A stretch of DNA of 64,000 bases. Origin: Archivesica marissinica. Lineage: Eukaryota > Mollusca > Bivalvia > Venerida > Vesicomyidae. Each line of letters opens with the position of its first letter. Within the stretch, counting starts at the first letter, position 1. The notes under the pieces were generated by a model. It worked only from the letters and a program-made list of their open reading frames with translations. It made no database searches and was not told where the DNA came from. This document shows, piece after piece, positions 50,901-61,399 of the stretch. The position numbers and the translations under genes were made by a program. The DNA lies in NCBI GenBank assembly GCA_014843695.1, contig CM026401.1, forward strand, positions 28,455,051-28,519,050, in the 5' to 3' direction.

Positions 50901-50909
50901 GTGTTTTAC

Positions 50910-51184
50910 GTTTATTTATCGTCGCTACCGGTTGCCCATATGAGCGACGCCTCCTGAGGAGATAAGTCATTTTAGATTTTTGGAGGATAGTGCAATGATA
51001 CAGACAGAGACCCATTCCAGGGTCTCCTCTGGTTCTTTTACGTGCATGGTGTACAGCACATACACGAGACCTCGGTTTAACGTCCCATCTGAAATACTGC
51101 TAATTATATATGGGTCAGACGGTGGATCGAACCTGCGATCCCTGGATTACCAGTCCAGCGTGATACCACTGGACTACAGATGAC
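50910..51184 (-). mobile_element. full-length SINE family A copy (minus)
   Basis: Read in reverse: head TGTAGTCCAGTGGTATCACG, anticodon-arm-like CTGGACTGGTAATCCAG, B-box GCAGGTTCGATCCACC, spacer, body GATGGGACGTTAAACCGAGG through GGCGTCGCTCATATGGGCAA, and tail CGATAAATAAACGTAAAAC. It is the best reference copy of the family in this window. Confidence 0.88.
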
Positions 51185-51210
51185 ATAATGCTGTCAGTGC
51201 GACTATAAAC

Positions 51211-51279
51211 CCCCAAAACAAAACAAACAAACAAACATACATACAAACAAACAAACAAACAACCAAACAAACAAACAAA
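51211..51279 (+). repeat. (CAAA)n microsatellite
   Basis: Runs of CAAA with a few CATA and CAAC interruptions. It lies just beyond the head end of the family A SINE. Confidence 0.9.
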
Positions 51280-51854
51280 CATTCATATTAGATAGATGAT
51301 TTGTACCATGTTCAATGAGGGACATCGATCAGTTACTGCCCCTGACTACTCCCTACGTGGCTTCCTCTGTTTTTATCGGTGTTTGCACAATTTCCATCCA
51401 TTTTCTCAGGTTATAATTATTAAATTACTATATCTCGACAGATATCCTACAGTATATCCAACGGGTACATATTTAATATCAATTAATTAACAACATCGGA
51501 CTATGGAAAAACAGTAAACACAATGGATTCCAACTCAAAGGACCGCTGTACATTTCGAGATAAATCGGACTTTATCTGACAAGGGAGGTAATAGAAACGC
51601 CAGCGATGTCTCTCATTGGTATGTACCGAAAACTGAGTTCAAGAAATATATCGTTACTCAACAGCTACTTTATAGTTTTCAACAATCAATTATGTATAAT
51701 GACTATACGCATACCTTCTAAGAAGGACAGCTTTGGGTTTATTTATTGAAATACCTGGGTAATACAGGTCACTTTTGTAACCGGTACAATTTCATAATAA
51801 CAACATTCTTAGAAATTGTGATTGTCCTTTTGAACAATAACTAGGTAGTCTTGG

Positions 51855-52080
51855 AAGTCGTGATAGCGTATAGGTTGCGAGTTCGCTTCAGATGCGAACT
51901 GTCCGGAGTTCTATCCCCACTGGAGCCTTAACGGTTGTGCCCTTAGGCAAGGCATTTAATTCCACGTTGCCTCCATCGTGGCGATGGAATCCATCAGGAA
52001 TGAGGTCTTGAGAGTGATTAATATAAGTTGTAAGAACTTGTTTCGCAATCGAGTTAAAATAAATGTGCATAAACTAATAA
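51855..52080 (+). mobile_element. SINE family C copy (plus)
   Basis: Head GTCGTGATAGCGTATAGGTT, B-box-like region TGTCCGGAGTTCTATCCCCA, body TTAGGCAAGGCATTTAATTC, and tail TTGTTTCGCAATCGAGTTAA with AATAAATGTGCATAAACTA. It ends about 20 bp beyond the donor of the FN3-1 second-half exon. Confidence 0.82.
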
Positions 52081-52101
52081 GTAGGTAAATACATTACTAA
52101 C

Positions 52102-52263
52102 TGGATGGTTTACTGGCTTCCTGACCTCTACCGAATATGTTGATCGCTCGAACCCTGAACCTGTAGCTTGTGTTAGGTATCAACTGCCGGACGGTGACCG
52201 TACGCTGATCTGTCCGCTTAGTGTTATCGGTGGCTTCGGTGACTGTCACATACTCTGGTATAT
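52102..52263 (-). CDS. Cont: contactin exon: second half of FN3-1
   Basis: Encodes the C-terminal half of the first FN3 domain: IPEYVTVTEATDNTKR, TVTVRQLIPNTS, then YRFRVRAINIFGRGQEASKP. The L-x-P-N-x-x-Y-x-F-R-V-x-A-x-N segment is the classic FN3 E-F signature. The acceptor is GATATTGTGTAG; the donor TCCA before GTTAGTA is weaker than its neighbours. It is 162 bp, with phase 1 boundaries at both ends, so it could be skipped without a frameshift. A family C SINE lies just inside the downstream intron. Confidence 0.89.
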
Positions 52264-52337
52264 CTACACAATATCAAAGTAAATCATTATTATTATGATG
52301 ATATTATAAAACGTCTAGCATTGTAGAAATAGTGTGT

Positions 52338-52618
52338 GTTTTACGTTTATTTATCGTCGCTACAGGTTGTCCATATGAGCGACGGCTCCTGAAGAGATTA
52401 GTAATTTTAGATTTTGGAGAATAGTGCAATGATACAGATAGAGACCCATTCCAGAGTCTCCTCTGGTTCCTTTACGTGCATGGTGTAAAGTACCGACACG
52501 AGACCTCGGTTTAAAGTTCCATCTGAAAGACTGTTAGTTTTATTAGGGTCAGACGGAGGATCGAAACTGCGATCCCTGGAATACCAGTCCAGCGTGTTAC
52601 CAGTGGACTACAGATCCG
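52338..52618 (-). mobile_element. full-length SINE family A copy (minus)
   Basis: Contains tail CGTTTATTTATCGTCGCTAC, the body, and a tRNA-like head with GACGGAGGATCGAAACTGCG and CCAGTCCAGCGTGTTACCAG in reverse. It matches the copy at 50,910-51,184 along its length. Confidence 0.87.
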
Positions 52619-53400
52619 TCTGTGTGCAGAAATAGTAACACAGCAATCTAGCTTATATAGTCAATACAATCTGAACCTAACATGCCCATGCGAATACATA
52701 TGTAGTCGATATTATTGTATTTCATATTTTTATTTCATTTGTAAGTTCGTTCATGTTCATGTATGTACTTTATTGGCTTAGAAATGTAAAATCAAACATA
52801 TGAATATGCATGTGGGTATCAACATATTCAATTAGATATAAAGGCAGTTTGTTTAGGACGTCGAGACGTTCTGGCGGATCTAATGATTGGTGGCTATATT
52901 ACGTTCTATGGTATATAATGCAAGTAGCCTGGGAACAGGCGTCGATATATGTTGCCTGGTAAGTCAAATAAATATAGTTTAACACTGATATAGGGCCGTA
53001 TTGAGTTTCTGATCATATCTACGTCATTTTGCCAGAAGTTAAAAAGTGAAAAATCGACAGACTGGCACCCAGGCTATAATGCAAGTGGAACATTGTATAT
53101 CCTCTTAAAAGGCGTGTGACTGGCTCCTGTGATTCAAACTGGCAACCGTGTTAAATCTCTCTGAAGACTTGTATTTAAAATGTAACGTTACCAATATTTA
53201 GCCTCATAATTGTGAATATTATAGAGACTGTGCTACAGGCTATGTGTGTGGATTGTTTTTAAAATAAATGCGCGTAGCTTCATACAGAGGCGTTAAATAA
53301 TGTGCATAGTAGGAGCAACTCGCTAGCATACAGGTGATCATAGCATTAAGTCTTTAAGTTGAAACCTATCGTAACATCAGTGAGATAGCCGAGTGGGTAA
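52619..53400. other. intronic DNA, nothing recognised
   Basis: AT-rich intron sequence between SINE A and a trinucleotide run. A short piece near 53,250-53,300 (TTTTTAAAATAAATGCGCGT) recalls a SINE tail, and GATAGCCGAGTGGGTAA at 53,383 recalls a tRNA A-box, but neither forms an element I can delimit. Confidence 0.5.
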
Positions 53401-53407
53401 TGAAGTG

Positions 53408-53503
53408 AAATGATGATGATGGTGGTGATGGTGGTGGTGGTGGTGGTGGTGGTTGTGGTGGTGGTGTTGATTGCGATGATGATAATGATGATGATGATGG
53501 TGG

Positions 53504-53574
<71 letters not shown>

Positions 53575-53640
53575 GTGGTGAGTTGATGATGATGATGATG
53601 ATGATGATTATGATGATGATGATGATGATGATGATGGTGG

Positions 53641-53697
<57 letters not shown>
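53408..53697 (+). repeat. (GAT)n/(GGT)n trinucleotide microsatellite
   Basis: About 290 bp of ATG and GTG trinucleotides with a few interruptions. It lies about 70 bp past the donor of the FN3-1 first-half exon. Poly-Ser and poly-Ile frames across it are artefacts. Confidence 0.95.
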
Positions 53698-53767
53698 CGA
53701 CTCCAGTCTGAGGAGAACTGATGGCTCTATCAGATAATAAACAAAACATTAGTAAAATAAACTATAC

Positions 53768-53941
53768 CTGAAGCAATTATTGTCCATACATTCGGATGGT
53801 AGTTTGTCTCCCCTTCTATATCGTAGCTAGTGATAGCTCCACCGTGAGTCATATACGTGGTTATTGACCACGTCAACCTCACTGATCGAGGCGTGATTGA
53901 TTCCGTGTCAGGATATACACCAGCCGGAGCTCCAGGTGGAC
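53768..53941 (-). CDS. Cont: contactin exon: first half of FN3-1
   Basis: Encodes the junction from Ig6 into the first FN3 domain: GPPGAPAGVYPDTESITPR, then SVRLTWS with the conserved tryptophan, HGGAITSYDIEGETNYHP and NVWTIIAS. The G-P-P-G-x-P opening is the standard contactin entry into FN3-1, and G-x-x-I-T-x-Y-x-I is its C-strand. The acceptor is GCATTACGTAG; the donor is TTCAG before GTATAGTT. It is 174 bp, phase 1 at both ends. Confidence 0.9.
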
Positions 53942-54116
53942 CTACGTAATGCATAGAATAACTAATCCTAGTACCGCCATTGCATATAGTAAATAACCAA
54001 TGCGTATGGAGGGGTTATTCCACATATGCTGGTTTTGGGTTCAAAACCAAAAATATTGTTGTTGTTTTGGGTTTTGGGTTTTTTTTAAGAACATCATGAT
54101 ACACACAGGGCTTGAT

Positions 54117-54832
54117 ACTATACATACAACATGTAGGCTATACATACAACATGTAGGCTATACCCATGTATACATACAACATGTAGGCTATACCCATGTA
54201 TACATACAACATGTAGGCTATATCCATGTATACATACAACATGTAGGCTATACCCATGTATACATACAACATGTAGGCTATATCCATGTATACATACAAC
54301 ATGTAGGCTATATCCATGTATACATACAACATGTAGGCTATATCCATGTATACATACAACATGTAGGCTATACCCATGTATACATACAACATGTAGGCTA
54401 TACCCATGTATACATACAACATGTAGGCTATACCCATGTATACATACAACATGTAGGCTATACCCATGTATACATACAACATGTAGGCTATACCCATGTA
54501 TACATACCACATGTAGGCTATATCCATGTATACATACCACATGTAGGCTATATCCATGTATACATACAACATGTAGGCTATATCCATGTATACATACAAC
54601 ATGTAGGCTATAACCATGTATACATACAACATGTAGGCTATATCCACGTATACATACAACATGTAGGCTATATCCAAGTATACATACAACATGTAGGCTA
54701 TATCCATGTATACATACAACATGTAGGCTATAACCATGTATACATACAACATGTAGGCTATATCCACGTATACATACAACATGTAGGCTATATCCATGTA
54801 TACATACAACATGTAGGCTATAACCATGTATG
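54117..54832 (+). repeat. 30-bp minisatellite
   Basis: About 24 copies of a 30-bp unit TACATACAACATGTAGGCTA followed by TATCCATGTA (variants TACCCATGTA, TAACCATGTA, TATCCACGTA). It lies in the intron after the Ig6 second-half exon. The 30-bp period leaves several frames open on both strands (306 codons plus, 247 minus), read as 10-residue repeats; I do not consider them genes. Confidence 0.95.
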
Positions 54833-54981
54833 CTTTAAAATGACACGCCGTTACTATCAGTGCAATTGTGTAGATCCACATATAAATAATATAAATCTAA
54901 GGTATGAACAAATCAAATAAATTAGAAATTTTAAACCAGAATTTATATTTTTAATATAAAATCACATTAAAGATATTATAC

Positions 54982-55108
54982 CTTGCACCTGGAGAAAAGC
55001 TTGCCGGCTAACCGACTGAAGGGTTGTCATAGCATTGCATCCATACATGCCGGCATTCTTGTACTGAGCATTTGTGATATATAAACCCTCGAGTCCGTTC
55101 CGTTGCCC
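54982..55108 (-). CDS. Cont: contactin exon: second half of Ig6
   Basis: Encodes the end of the sixth Ig domain: GQRNGLEGLYITNAQYKN, then AGMYGCNAMTT with the second disulfide cysteine in the D-x-G/A-x-Y-x-C context, and SRQAFLQVQ. The acceptor is TGTATTACAG before GGGCAACGG, the donor CAAG before GTATAATATC. It is 127 bp, phase 0 in and phase 1 out. A 57-bp duplication provides a second identical acceptor at 55,165; using it would add 19 in-frame codons without a stop. Which acceptor is used cannot be told from sequence, but the inner one fits the Ig fold better. Confidence 0.88.
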
Positions 55109-55185
55109 CTGTAATACAGTACAATGCATGTTGATATATAAACCCTCGAGTCCGTTCCGTTGCCCCTGTAATATAGTACAATGCA
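55072..55185 (-). repeat. 57-bp tandem duplication of a 3' splice acceptor
   Basis: Two copies (55,072-55,128 and 55,129-55,185). On the gene strand each holds TGCATTGTAC, TATATTACAG or TGTATTACAG, and the first exon bases GGGCAACGGAACGGACTCGA. The copies differ at very few positions. Confidence 0.92.
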
Positions 55186-55198
55186 TGTTGATATATAG

Positions 55199-55316
55199 CG
55201 AACCAGGGGAGACTCTAGAATGGGTCTCTGTCTGTATCATTGCACTATCCTCGACTAATCTCTTCAGGAGGCGTCGCTCATATGGGCAACCGGTAACGAC
55301 GATAAATAAACGTAAA
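55199..55316 (+). mobile_element. SINE family A fragment
   Basis: The 3' part of family A only: GAACCAGGGGAGACTCTAGA, CTGTATCATTGCACTATCCT, a small internal deletion, CTCTTCAGGAGGCGTCGCTC and tail GACGATAAATAAACGTAAAC. It lies directly upstream (gene sense) of the duplicated acceptor. Confidence 0.82.
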
Positions 55317-55369
55317 CACGCACATTAACAATCAGAAATGGACACCGTAATACCAACAATGGTACCTAC

Positions 55370-55533
55370 GCTGACATATTCGGGAGATAGGTCATAATCT
55401 ATTTCATTGCCATTGAATTCCCACACATATGCCATGTCGAAGTTGTAGCTTAATGCCGCTTGGCAATATAGGAAGGCCGTTCTGTTGATCTGTACAATCC
55501 CGGGGGACGGTTCCTGGGTAATTACAATACCCT
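55370..55533 (-). CDS. Cont: contactin exon: first half of Ig6
   Basis: Encodes the first half of the sixth Ig domain: EGIVITQEPSPGIVQINR, then FLYCQAALSYNFDMAYVW with the first disulfide cysteine and the core tryptophan, EFNGNEIDYDLSPEYVS. The C-x-A-x(6)-D-x-A/T-x-x-W-x-x-N-G pattern is typical of contactin Ig6. The acceptor is TTATATTACAG. The donor that keeps phase with the next exon is AGC before GTAGGTACC; a neighbouring GTACCA site 4 bp on would break phase. The exon is 164 bp. Confidence 0.88.
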
Positions 55534-55584
55534 CTGTAATATAAATTCACGAATTAAAAACTAATAAAATGCATGTGTGAAACG

Positions 55585-56742
55585 CATAACCACATAGTAT
55601 ACGATTTATGAAACACATGACCACATAGTAAACGATTTATGAAACACATGGCCACATAGTAAGCGATTTATGAAACACATGACCACATAGTAAACGATTT
55701 ATGAAACACATGGCCACATAGTAAGCGATTTATGAAACACATGACCACATAGTAAGCGATTTATGAAACACATGACCAAATAGTAAACGATTTATGAAAC
55801 ACATGATCACATAGTAAACAATTTATGAAACGATTTATGAAACACATGACCACATAGTAAGCGATTTATGAAACACATGACCACATAGTAAACGATTTAT
55901 GAAACACATGATCACATAGTAAACGATTTATGAAACACATGACCACATAGTAAACGATTTATGAAACACATGATCACATAGTAAACGATTTATGAAACAC
56001 ATGACCACATAGTAAACGATTTATGAAACACATGATCACATAGTAAACGATTTATGAAACACATGATCACATAGTAAACGATTTATGAAACACATGATCA
56101 CATAGTAAACGATTTATGAAACACATGCCCACATAGTAAACGATTTATGAAACACATGATCACATAGTAAGCGATTTATGAAACACATGACCACATAGTA
56201 AACGATTTATGAAACACATGATCACATAGTAAACGATTTATGAAACACATGATCACATAGTAAACGATTTATGAAACACATGATCACATAGTAAACGATT
56301 TATGAAACACATGACCACATAGAAAACGATTTATGAAACACATGATCACATAGTAAACGATTTATGAAACACATGATCACATAGTAAGCGATTTATGAAA
56401 CACATGACCACATAGTAAACGATTTATGAAACACATGATCACATAGTAAACGATTTATGAAACACATGACCACATAGTAAACGATTTATGAAACACATGA
56501 TCACATAGTAAACGATTTATGAAACACATGACCACATAGTAAACGATTTATGAAACACATGCTCACATAGTAAACGATTTATGAAACACATGACCACATA
56601 GTAAACGATTTATGAAACGATTTAATTGTAAAACACATGACCACATAGTAAGCGATTTATGAAATAATTACTATGTGGTCATGTGTAAACGATTTATGAA
56701 ACATATGACCACATAGTAAACAATTTATGAAACACATGATCA
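55585..56742 (+). repeat. 31-bp minisatellite
   Basis: About 37 copies of a 31-bp unit containing CACATAGTAAACGATTTATG and AAACACATGAC (or GATC variants). An inverted fragment near 56,660-56,690 (ATTACTATGTGGTCATGTGT) interrupts it. It lies in the intron between Ig5 and Ig6. Confidence 0.95.
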
Positions 56743-57089
56743 TCAGGGTCTTAAGCTCGGTCCCTATCGGGGACAAGTGATAAAATGATGATATGTGAGA
56801 AAGTTGCCAGTGCTTGTGGAGGCTTGAGGACTGAGTACTGGTTTCAAACCAGGACATGTTGGTTGTCATCTGCACTACAACATACTCACTTTCTACGATA
56901 TTGCTCCAGAACCTGTACAAACGAAGCACACAGACAGACATATTGCATTAGATCGTACTGTGCCTCTATTTGTTTTGTGTGAATACAGTGCTTTACATAA
57001 ACGGGTGGTTTTTATAGATCTGGTACCGCTTAAAGCCATGCCAAATGTTATGTTGGTATCTAATAAATATCCATGCGATAACTACATAC
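56743..57089. other. intronic DNA, nothing recognised
   Basis: Non-repetitive sequence between the 31-bp array and the Ig5 second-half exon. Short open frames on both strands show no domain signature. Confidence 0.5.
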
Positions 57090-57276
57090 CCATCACGATG
57101 AGCCGTGTAGTGTCGCTGGCCTCTCCCAGCGCGTTTGTCGCTTTACACGTGTATTCCGCTTTATCGTTGTAATTGATATCTGTTAGTACCAGTCCAAATG
57201 CTAGATCCATACCGGTACGACCGTTGAGATCTCCTGCTACAAGATTCAAACCTGCTCCATTTCTAAGCCACTGCAC
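57090..57276 (-). CDS. Cont: contactin exon: second half of Ig5
   Basis: Encodes VQWLRNGAGLNLVAGDLNG, FGLVLTDIN and YNDKAEYTCKATNALGE, then ASDTTRLIVM. It supplies the core tryptophan and second cysteine of the fifth Ig domain in the D-x-A-x-Y-x-C-x-A-x-N context. The acceptor is GGCTCATTTTGAAAAG before GTGCAG; the donor is ATGG before GTATGT. It is 187 bp, phase 0 in and phase 1 out. It joins PIPE of the previous exon directly to VQW. Confidence 0.9.
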
Positions 57277-57502
57277 CTTTTCAAAATGAGCCAATCACAC
57301 GTTTGTTCAAACTCTTTTTAGTAAAGCTTTATATTATTATGGGTAGGATCGAATCTAATGTTCTTATAGCTTATTGTCAAACCCATTTGTGTATATATAA
57401 TATTTGTATGATTGTGATTGTGTTTATACAATAAAATATGATTAAACTAAATATAACTTTATATAACATTATTTCTTTGTTTGTATTTGGGCACCAACAG
57501 CT

Positions 57503-57714
57503 TAAGTCATATGTCGACTCTCCAGCTGTTGCTGGTGGAGGTAGACTGCCCATCCAAGCAATAGTTTAGGCACATACGTGTACCCGGGTAGGACCACCGA
57601 CTCCGACAGTCTGCTGGATACCTTCCTCACACTCGACAGCGCGATTCGACACACAGCGGTGAGAGGCAGGTGATTTCATAGCCACGACCTTAACCACTCG
57701 GCCACGGAGGCTCC
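57503..57714 (-). mobile_element. full-length SINE family B copy (minus)
   Basis: In reverse it begins GGAGCCTCCGTGGCCGAGTG and GTTAAGGTCGTGGCTATGAA (serine/leucine tRNA-like head), B-box-like GTGTCGAATCGCGC, core GTGTGAGGAAGGTATCCAGC, GTCGGTGGTCCTACCCGGGT and CTCCACCAGCAACAGCTGGA. This is the cleanest family B head in the window. Confidence 0.87.
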
Positions 57715-57963
57715 TTATATGAATTAAAAACTCGTCACGACAGTATTAATGTGTATCAACAAGTCCCTTATAGTAACCCTTAAATGTTGCATAACTTGGA
57801 AGGAATTGCAAACAACATAGATCCAGATCAGCAGTGGCATAGCGCACCGTCTGATCAGGATCTATGTCGACGACCGTAACAACGCGACCATGGAGGTCTA
57901 TGCAAGTACATGCCCCCTCGAACATAAGATGGATACATAGTTCGTGTACATGGGAGAACTTAC

Positions 57964-58070
57964 CTCGGGTATAGGAGCTCCCTCCACACCGCAGGGTATG
58001 GTGATGTTCCCATTCAGCGGAGCTAGCATGATCTCCTGCATTGGTCGGCGGCGAAAATTCGGAGCGAATG
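57964..58070 (-). CDS. Cont: contactin exon: first half of Ig5
   Basis: Encodes SFAPNFRRRPMQEIMLAP (start of the fifth Ig domain; the F-x-P-x-F entry is usual for contactin Ig5), then NGNITIPCGVEGAPIPE with the first disulfide cysteine. The acceptor is AATTTCATTTCAAG; the donor is CCCGAG before GTAAGT. It is 107 bp, starts by completing a serine codon and ends in phase 0. Confidence 0.89.
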
Positions 58071-58289
58071 CTTGAAATGAAATTATACGATGCTTGAATA
58101 CGAAATACGAGTTTATAGGAGTTTGCATTAAATAATAGAAACATGATGTGTATTCCTGCAAGGGAGGTGATAGAACAGCCATCAATGCCGCTCGATAGAC
58201 GCTCACAATTCCATCCGCGAACATTTGACTACTCGAAAGAAAGCATCCAGTGCATAATGGCCACAACTGTCACTAGTGTTTTCACGTGC

Positions 58290-60050
58290 ATTTAATAACT
58301 ATAAGGTACCCAGTATGCAGTACAGCATGCATGTAATAACTATAATTTAACCCAGTATTTAGTACAGTATGCATGTAATAATTATAGTATACCCCAGTAT
58401 GCAGTACAGCATGCGTGCAATAACTATATTGTACCCCAGTATGTATAGTACAGAATGCATGTAATAACTATATTGTACCCCAGTATGTATAGTACAGAAT
58501 GCATGTAATAACTATAGTATAACCTAGTATGCAGTACAGCATGCATGTAATAACTATATTGTACCCCAGTATGTATAGTACAGAATGCATGTAATAACTA
58601 TAGTATAACCTAGTATGCAGTACAGCATGCGTGTAATAACTATAGTATAACCTAGTATGCAGTACAGCATGCATGTAATAACTATAGTATAACCTAGTAT
58701 GCAGTACAGCATGCATGTAATAACTATATTGTACCCCAGTATGTATAGTACAGAATGCATGTAATAACTATAGTATAACCTAGTATGCAGTACAGATGCA
58801 TGTAATAACTATAGTATAACCAGTATGTATAGTACAGCATGCATGTAATAACTATATTGTACCCCAGTATGTATAGTACAGAATGCGTGTAATAACTATA
58901 GTATAACCTAGTATGCAGTACAGCATGCGTGTAATAACTATAGTATAACCTAGTATGCAGTACAGCATGCATGTAATAACTATAGTATACCCCAGTATGT
59001 ATAGTACAGAATGCATGTAATAACTATAGTATAACCTAGTATGTATAGTACAGCATGCGTGTAATAACTATAGTATAACCTAGTATGTATAGTACAGCAT
59101 GCATGTAATAACTATATTGTACCCCAGTATGTATAGTACAGCATGCATGTAATAACTATAGTATAACCTAGTATGTATAGTACAGCATGCATGTAATAAC
59201 TATAGTATACCCCAGTATGTATAGTACAGAATGCATGTAATAACTATAGTATAACCTAGTATGTATAGTACAGCATGCGTGTAATAACTATAGTATAACC
59301 CAGTATGTATAGTACAGCATGCGTGTAATAACTATAGTATACCCCAGTATGTATAGTACAGCATGCGTGTAATAACTATAGTATAACCTAGTATGTATAG
59401 TACAGCATGCGTGTAATAACTATAGTATAACCTAGTATGTATAGTACAGCATGCGTGCAATAACTATAGTATAACCTAGTATGTATAGTACAGCATGCGT
59501 GTAATAACTATAGTATACCCCAGTATGTATAGTACAGCATGCGTGTAATAACTATAGTATAACCTAGTATGTATAGTACAGCATGCGTGCAATAACTATA
59601 TTGTACCCCGGTATGCATAGTACAGAATGCATGTAATAACTATATTGTACCCCGGTATGCAGTACAGAATGCGTGTAATAACTATAGTATAACCTAGTAT
59701 GCAGAACAGAATGCGTGTAATAACTATAGTATAACCTAGTATGCAGTACAGCATGCATGTAATAACTATATTGTACCCCGGTATGTATAGTACAGCATGC
59801 ATGTAATAACTATAGTATAACCTAGTATGCAGTACAGCATGCGTGTAATAACTATATTGTACCCCGGTATGCAGTACAGAATGCATGTAATAACTATAGT
59901 ATACCCCAGTATGTATAGTACAGAATGCATGCAATAACTATATTGTACCCCAGTATGTATAATACAGAATGCATGTAATAACTATAGTATAACCAAGTAT
60001 GCAGTACAGCATGCGTGCAATAACTATATTGTACCCAAGTATGCAGTAAA
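58290..60050 (+). repeat. 40-44-bp minisatellite
   Basis: More than 40 copies of a unit containing GCATGTAATAACTATAGTAT, AACCTAGTATG or ACCCCAGTATG, then CAGTACA (40-bp form) or TATAGTACA (44-bp form). The two length forms are interspersed. The array ends about 26 bp beyond the donor of the Ig4 exon. Confidence 0.94.
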
Positions 60051-60075
60051 TAGTAATCAAAAGTATAATACTCAC

Positions 60076-60348
60076 AAAGCACCTTCAGTTGCCCTGTGCT
60101 GAAAGTAGTTCCGTGTTGATTTGTTGCTGCGCATTGATACATTCCCTCATCACGATCTTGGTCCACAGCGAGTATCGTGAGCACATTACTTACTATTTCT
60201 ATGTAACCGGGGATATTTCCTAATAGAACGCCATTTTTATACCAACTGTAGGTGGCTGCAGGTCTAGCAACGGCCTTGCAGTTCCATGTTATAGTCATTC
60301 CGGGGTCAGCAAACATATTTTGTATCGGATAAGGGAAATATGGTACAG
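60076..60348 (-). CDS. Cont: contactin exon: Ig4 (complete domain)
   Basis: A single 273-bp exon encodes the whole fourth Ig domain: VPYFPYPIQNMFADPG, ITWNCKAVARPAATYSWYKN with the first cysteine and core tryptophan, SNVLTILAVDQ, and RDEGMYQCAATNQHGTTF with the second cysteine. The final strand STGQLKVL leads into Ig5. The sequence is close in pattern to invertebrate contactin Ig4 (Y-x-W-Y-K-N-G and M-Y-Q-C-A-A-x-N). The acceptor is CTGTTTGTTGCAG; the donor is CTTT before GTGAGTATT. Phase 1 on both sides, so it could be gained or lost as a unit. Confidence 0.92.
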
Positions 60349-60387
60349 CTGCAACAAACAGAATCATGTATGTAAAGAAATCTCGGC

Positions 60388-60475
60388 GGGCCTTCATGAC
60401 TGAATGGTTACGGTCGTTGACATCAAATCACTAACGCCTATACGATCGCTGTATGTTCGAAACCCACAGCATGCC
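60388..60475 (+). mobile_element. SINE family B head fragment (plus)
   Basis: GGGCCTTCATGACTGAATGG then TTACGGTCGTTGACATCAAA and a B-box-like GTATGTTCGAAACCC. Only the tRNA-like head and spacer remain. Confidence 0.65.
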
Positions 60476-60739
60476 CATATATGCACCTATGGTTTCCAGC
60501 CAGCATTTAAAGATGAAACATCGCTACATACATCATTTGATATTGGTGCGGCTCGAACTCCAAACATATAAAGAATTATCTCGTGTACAAGTTATATACA
60601 ACCTGCAATATTATATGTATTTCTTGGAATTATATTTCCACTATAATCATAATTGTCCTTCTGTTTGAACAGAGGTTTACTATGCAGGCTGGTCCAGCAA
60701 CGCGTGTATCAATTCATTTGTATTCGTCGCACAAGCACC

Positions 60740-60903
60740 TTTATATGGCGGCTGTGCAGCTGTTATTGGTGGACGAAGACCCCCTCGAGCAGTAGTTCAG
60801 GCACATACGGGTTCAAGGATAGGATCATTGGGATACGTACCTTCAGAAGTCAGAGGCAAATGATATAAAAACAACGACCGTAACCACTCGAAAACGGAGG
60901 CCA
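60740..60903 (-). mobile_element. SINE family B copy, internally shortened (minus)
   Basis: In reverse: TGGCCTCCGTTTTCGAGTGG, TTACGGTCGTTGTTTTTATA, TGCCTCTGACTTCTGAAGGT, then CCTATCCTTGAACCCGTATG, TGCCTGAACTACTGCTCGAG and TCGTCCACCAATAACAGCTG. The B-box region is missing. Confidence 0.75.
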
Positions 60904-61045
60904 CGCATTTTCGAAGTGGCGAGATGAAAAACACCATATGCAGTGTGGTACATAATTTCTTCCTATGTATTTAACACTAGTATTGTGTGTTTTTAAATGA
61001 CATTTAGTGGTATCATTAGCAGAAATACCGATATGCTTCACTTAC

Positions 61046-61233
61046 TTTCCATCGATATTATGATGACTTTCGTTGCCCTGGCCCCGGTATTTCTAGTGCA
61101 CGTGCAGATGTAGTTACCATCCGCCTCGAGCGGAGCATCCACAATCGTCAACACCCGGTTATGTGCCGAAAGCGTAGTCCCCGGAACAAACGGTCGACCA
61201 TCTTCTCTCCACCATGAATAGTACAGTGGGTGA
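61046..61233 (-). CDS. Cont: contactin exon: second half of Ig3
   Basis: The most 5' contactin exon visible. It encodes HPLYYSWWREDGRPFVPG with the core tryptophan, NRVLTIVDAPLEADG and NYICTCTRNTGARATKV, giving the second cysteine of an Ig domain, and ends IIISME. Counting back from Ig6, this is Ig3. The acceptor is GGCATATTTCAG; the donor is GGAAA before GTAAGTGAAG. It is 188 bp, beginning with the last base of a split codon and ending in phase 1. The first half of Ig3, Ig1, Ig2 and the signal peptide must lie beyond the window. Insect contactins also have an N-terminal lectin domain, which cannot be checked here. Confidence 0.85.
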
Positions 61234-61399
61234 CTGAAATATGCCATAGTATGAGGTCAGTTTCAAAGTGATCTTATCAACGTGATCAAATATGTACGAA
61301 CGACTGGCATTGGAATCTGTTCACAAGTTCAACTTCGAGAATTCGTGAAGTTGAAAATATTAATTAATTTACACGGTAGTTACGATCCAATGGCTATAC

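Noticed and set aside
54000..54920. 306-codon open frame with a 10-residue repeat
   Set aside because: It is the translation of a 30-bp intronic minisatellite on the strand opposite to contactin; both strands are open, which is expected when the period is divisible by three.
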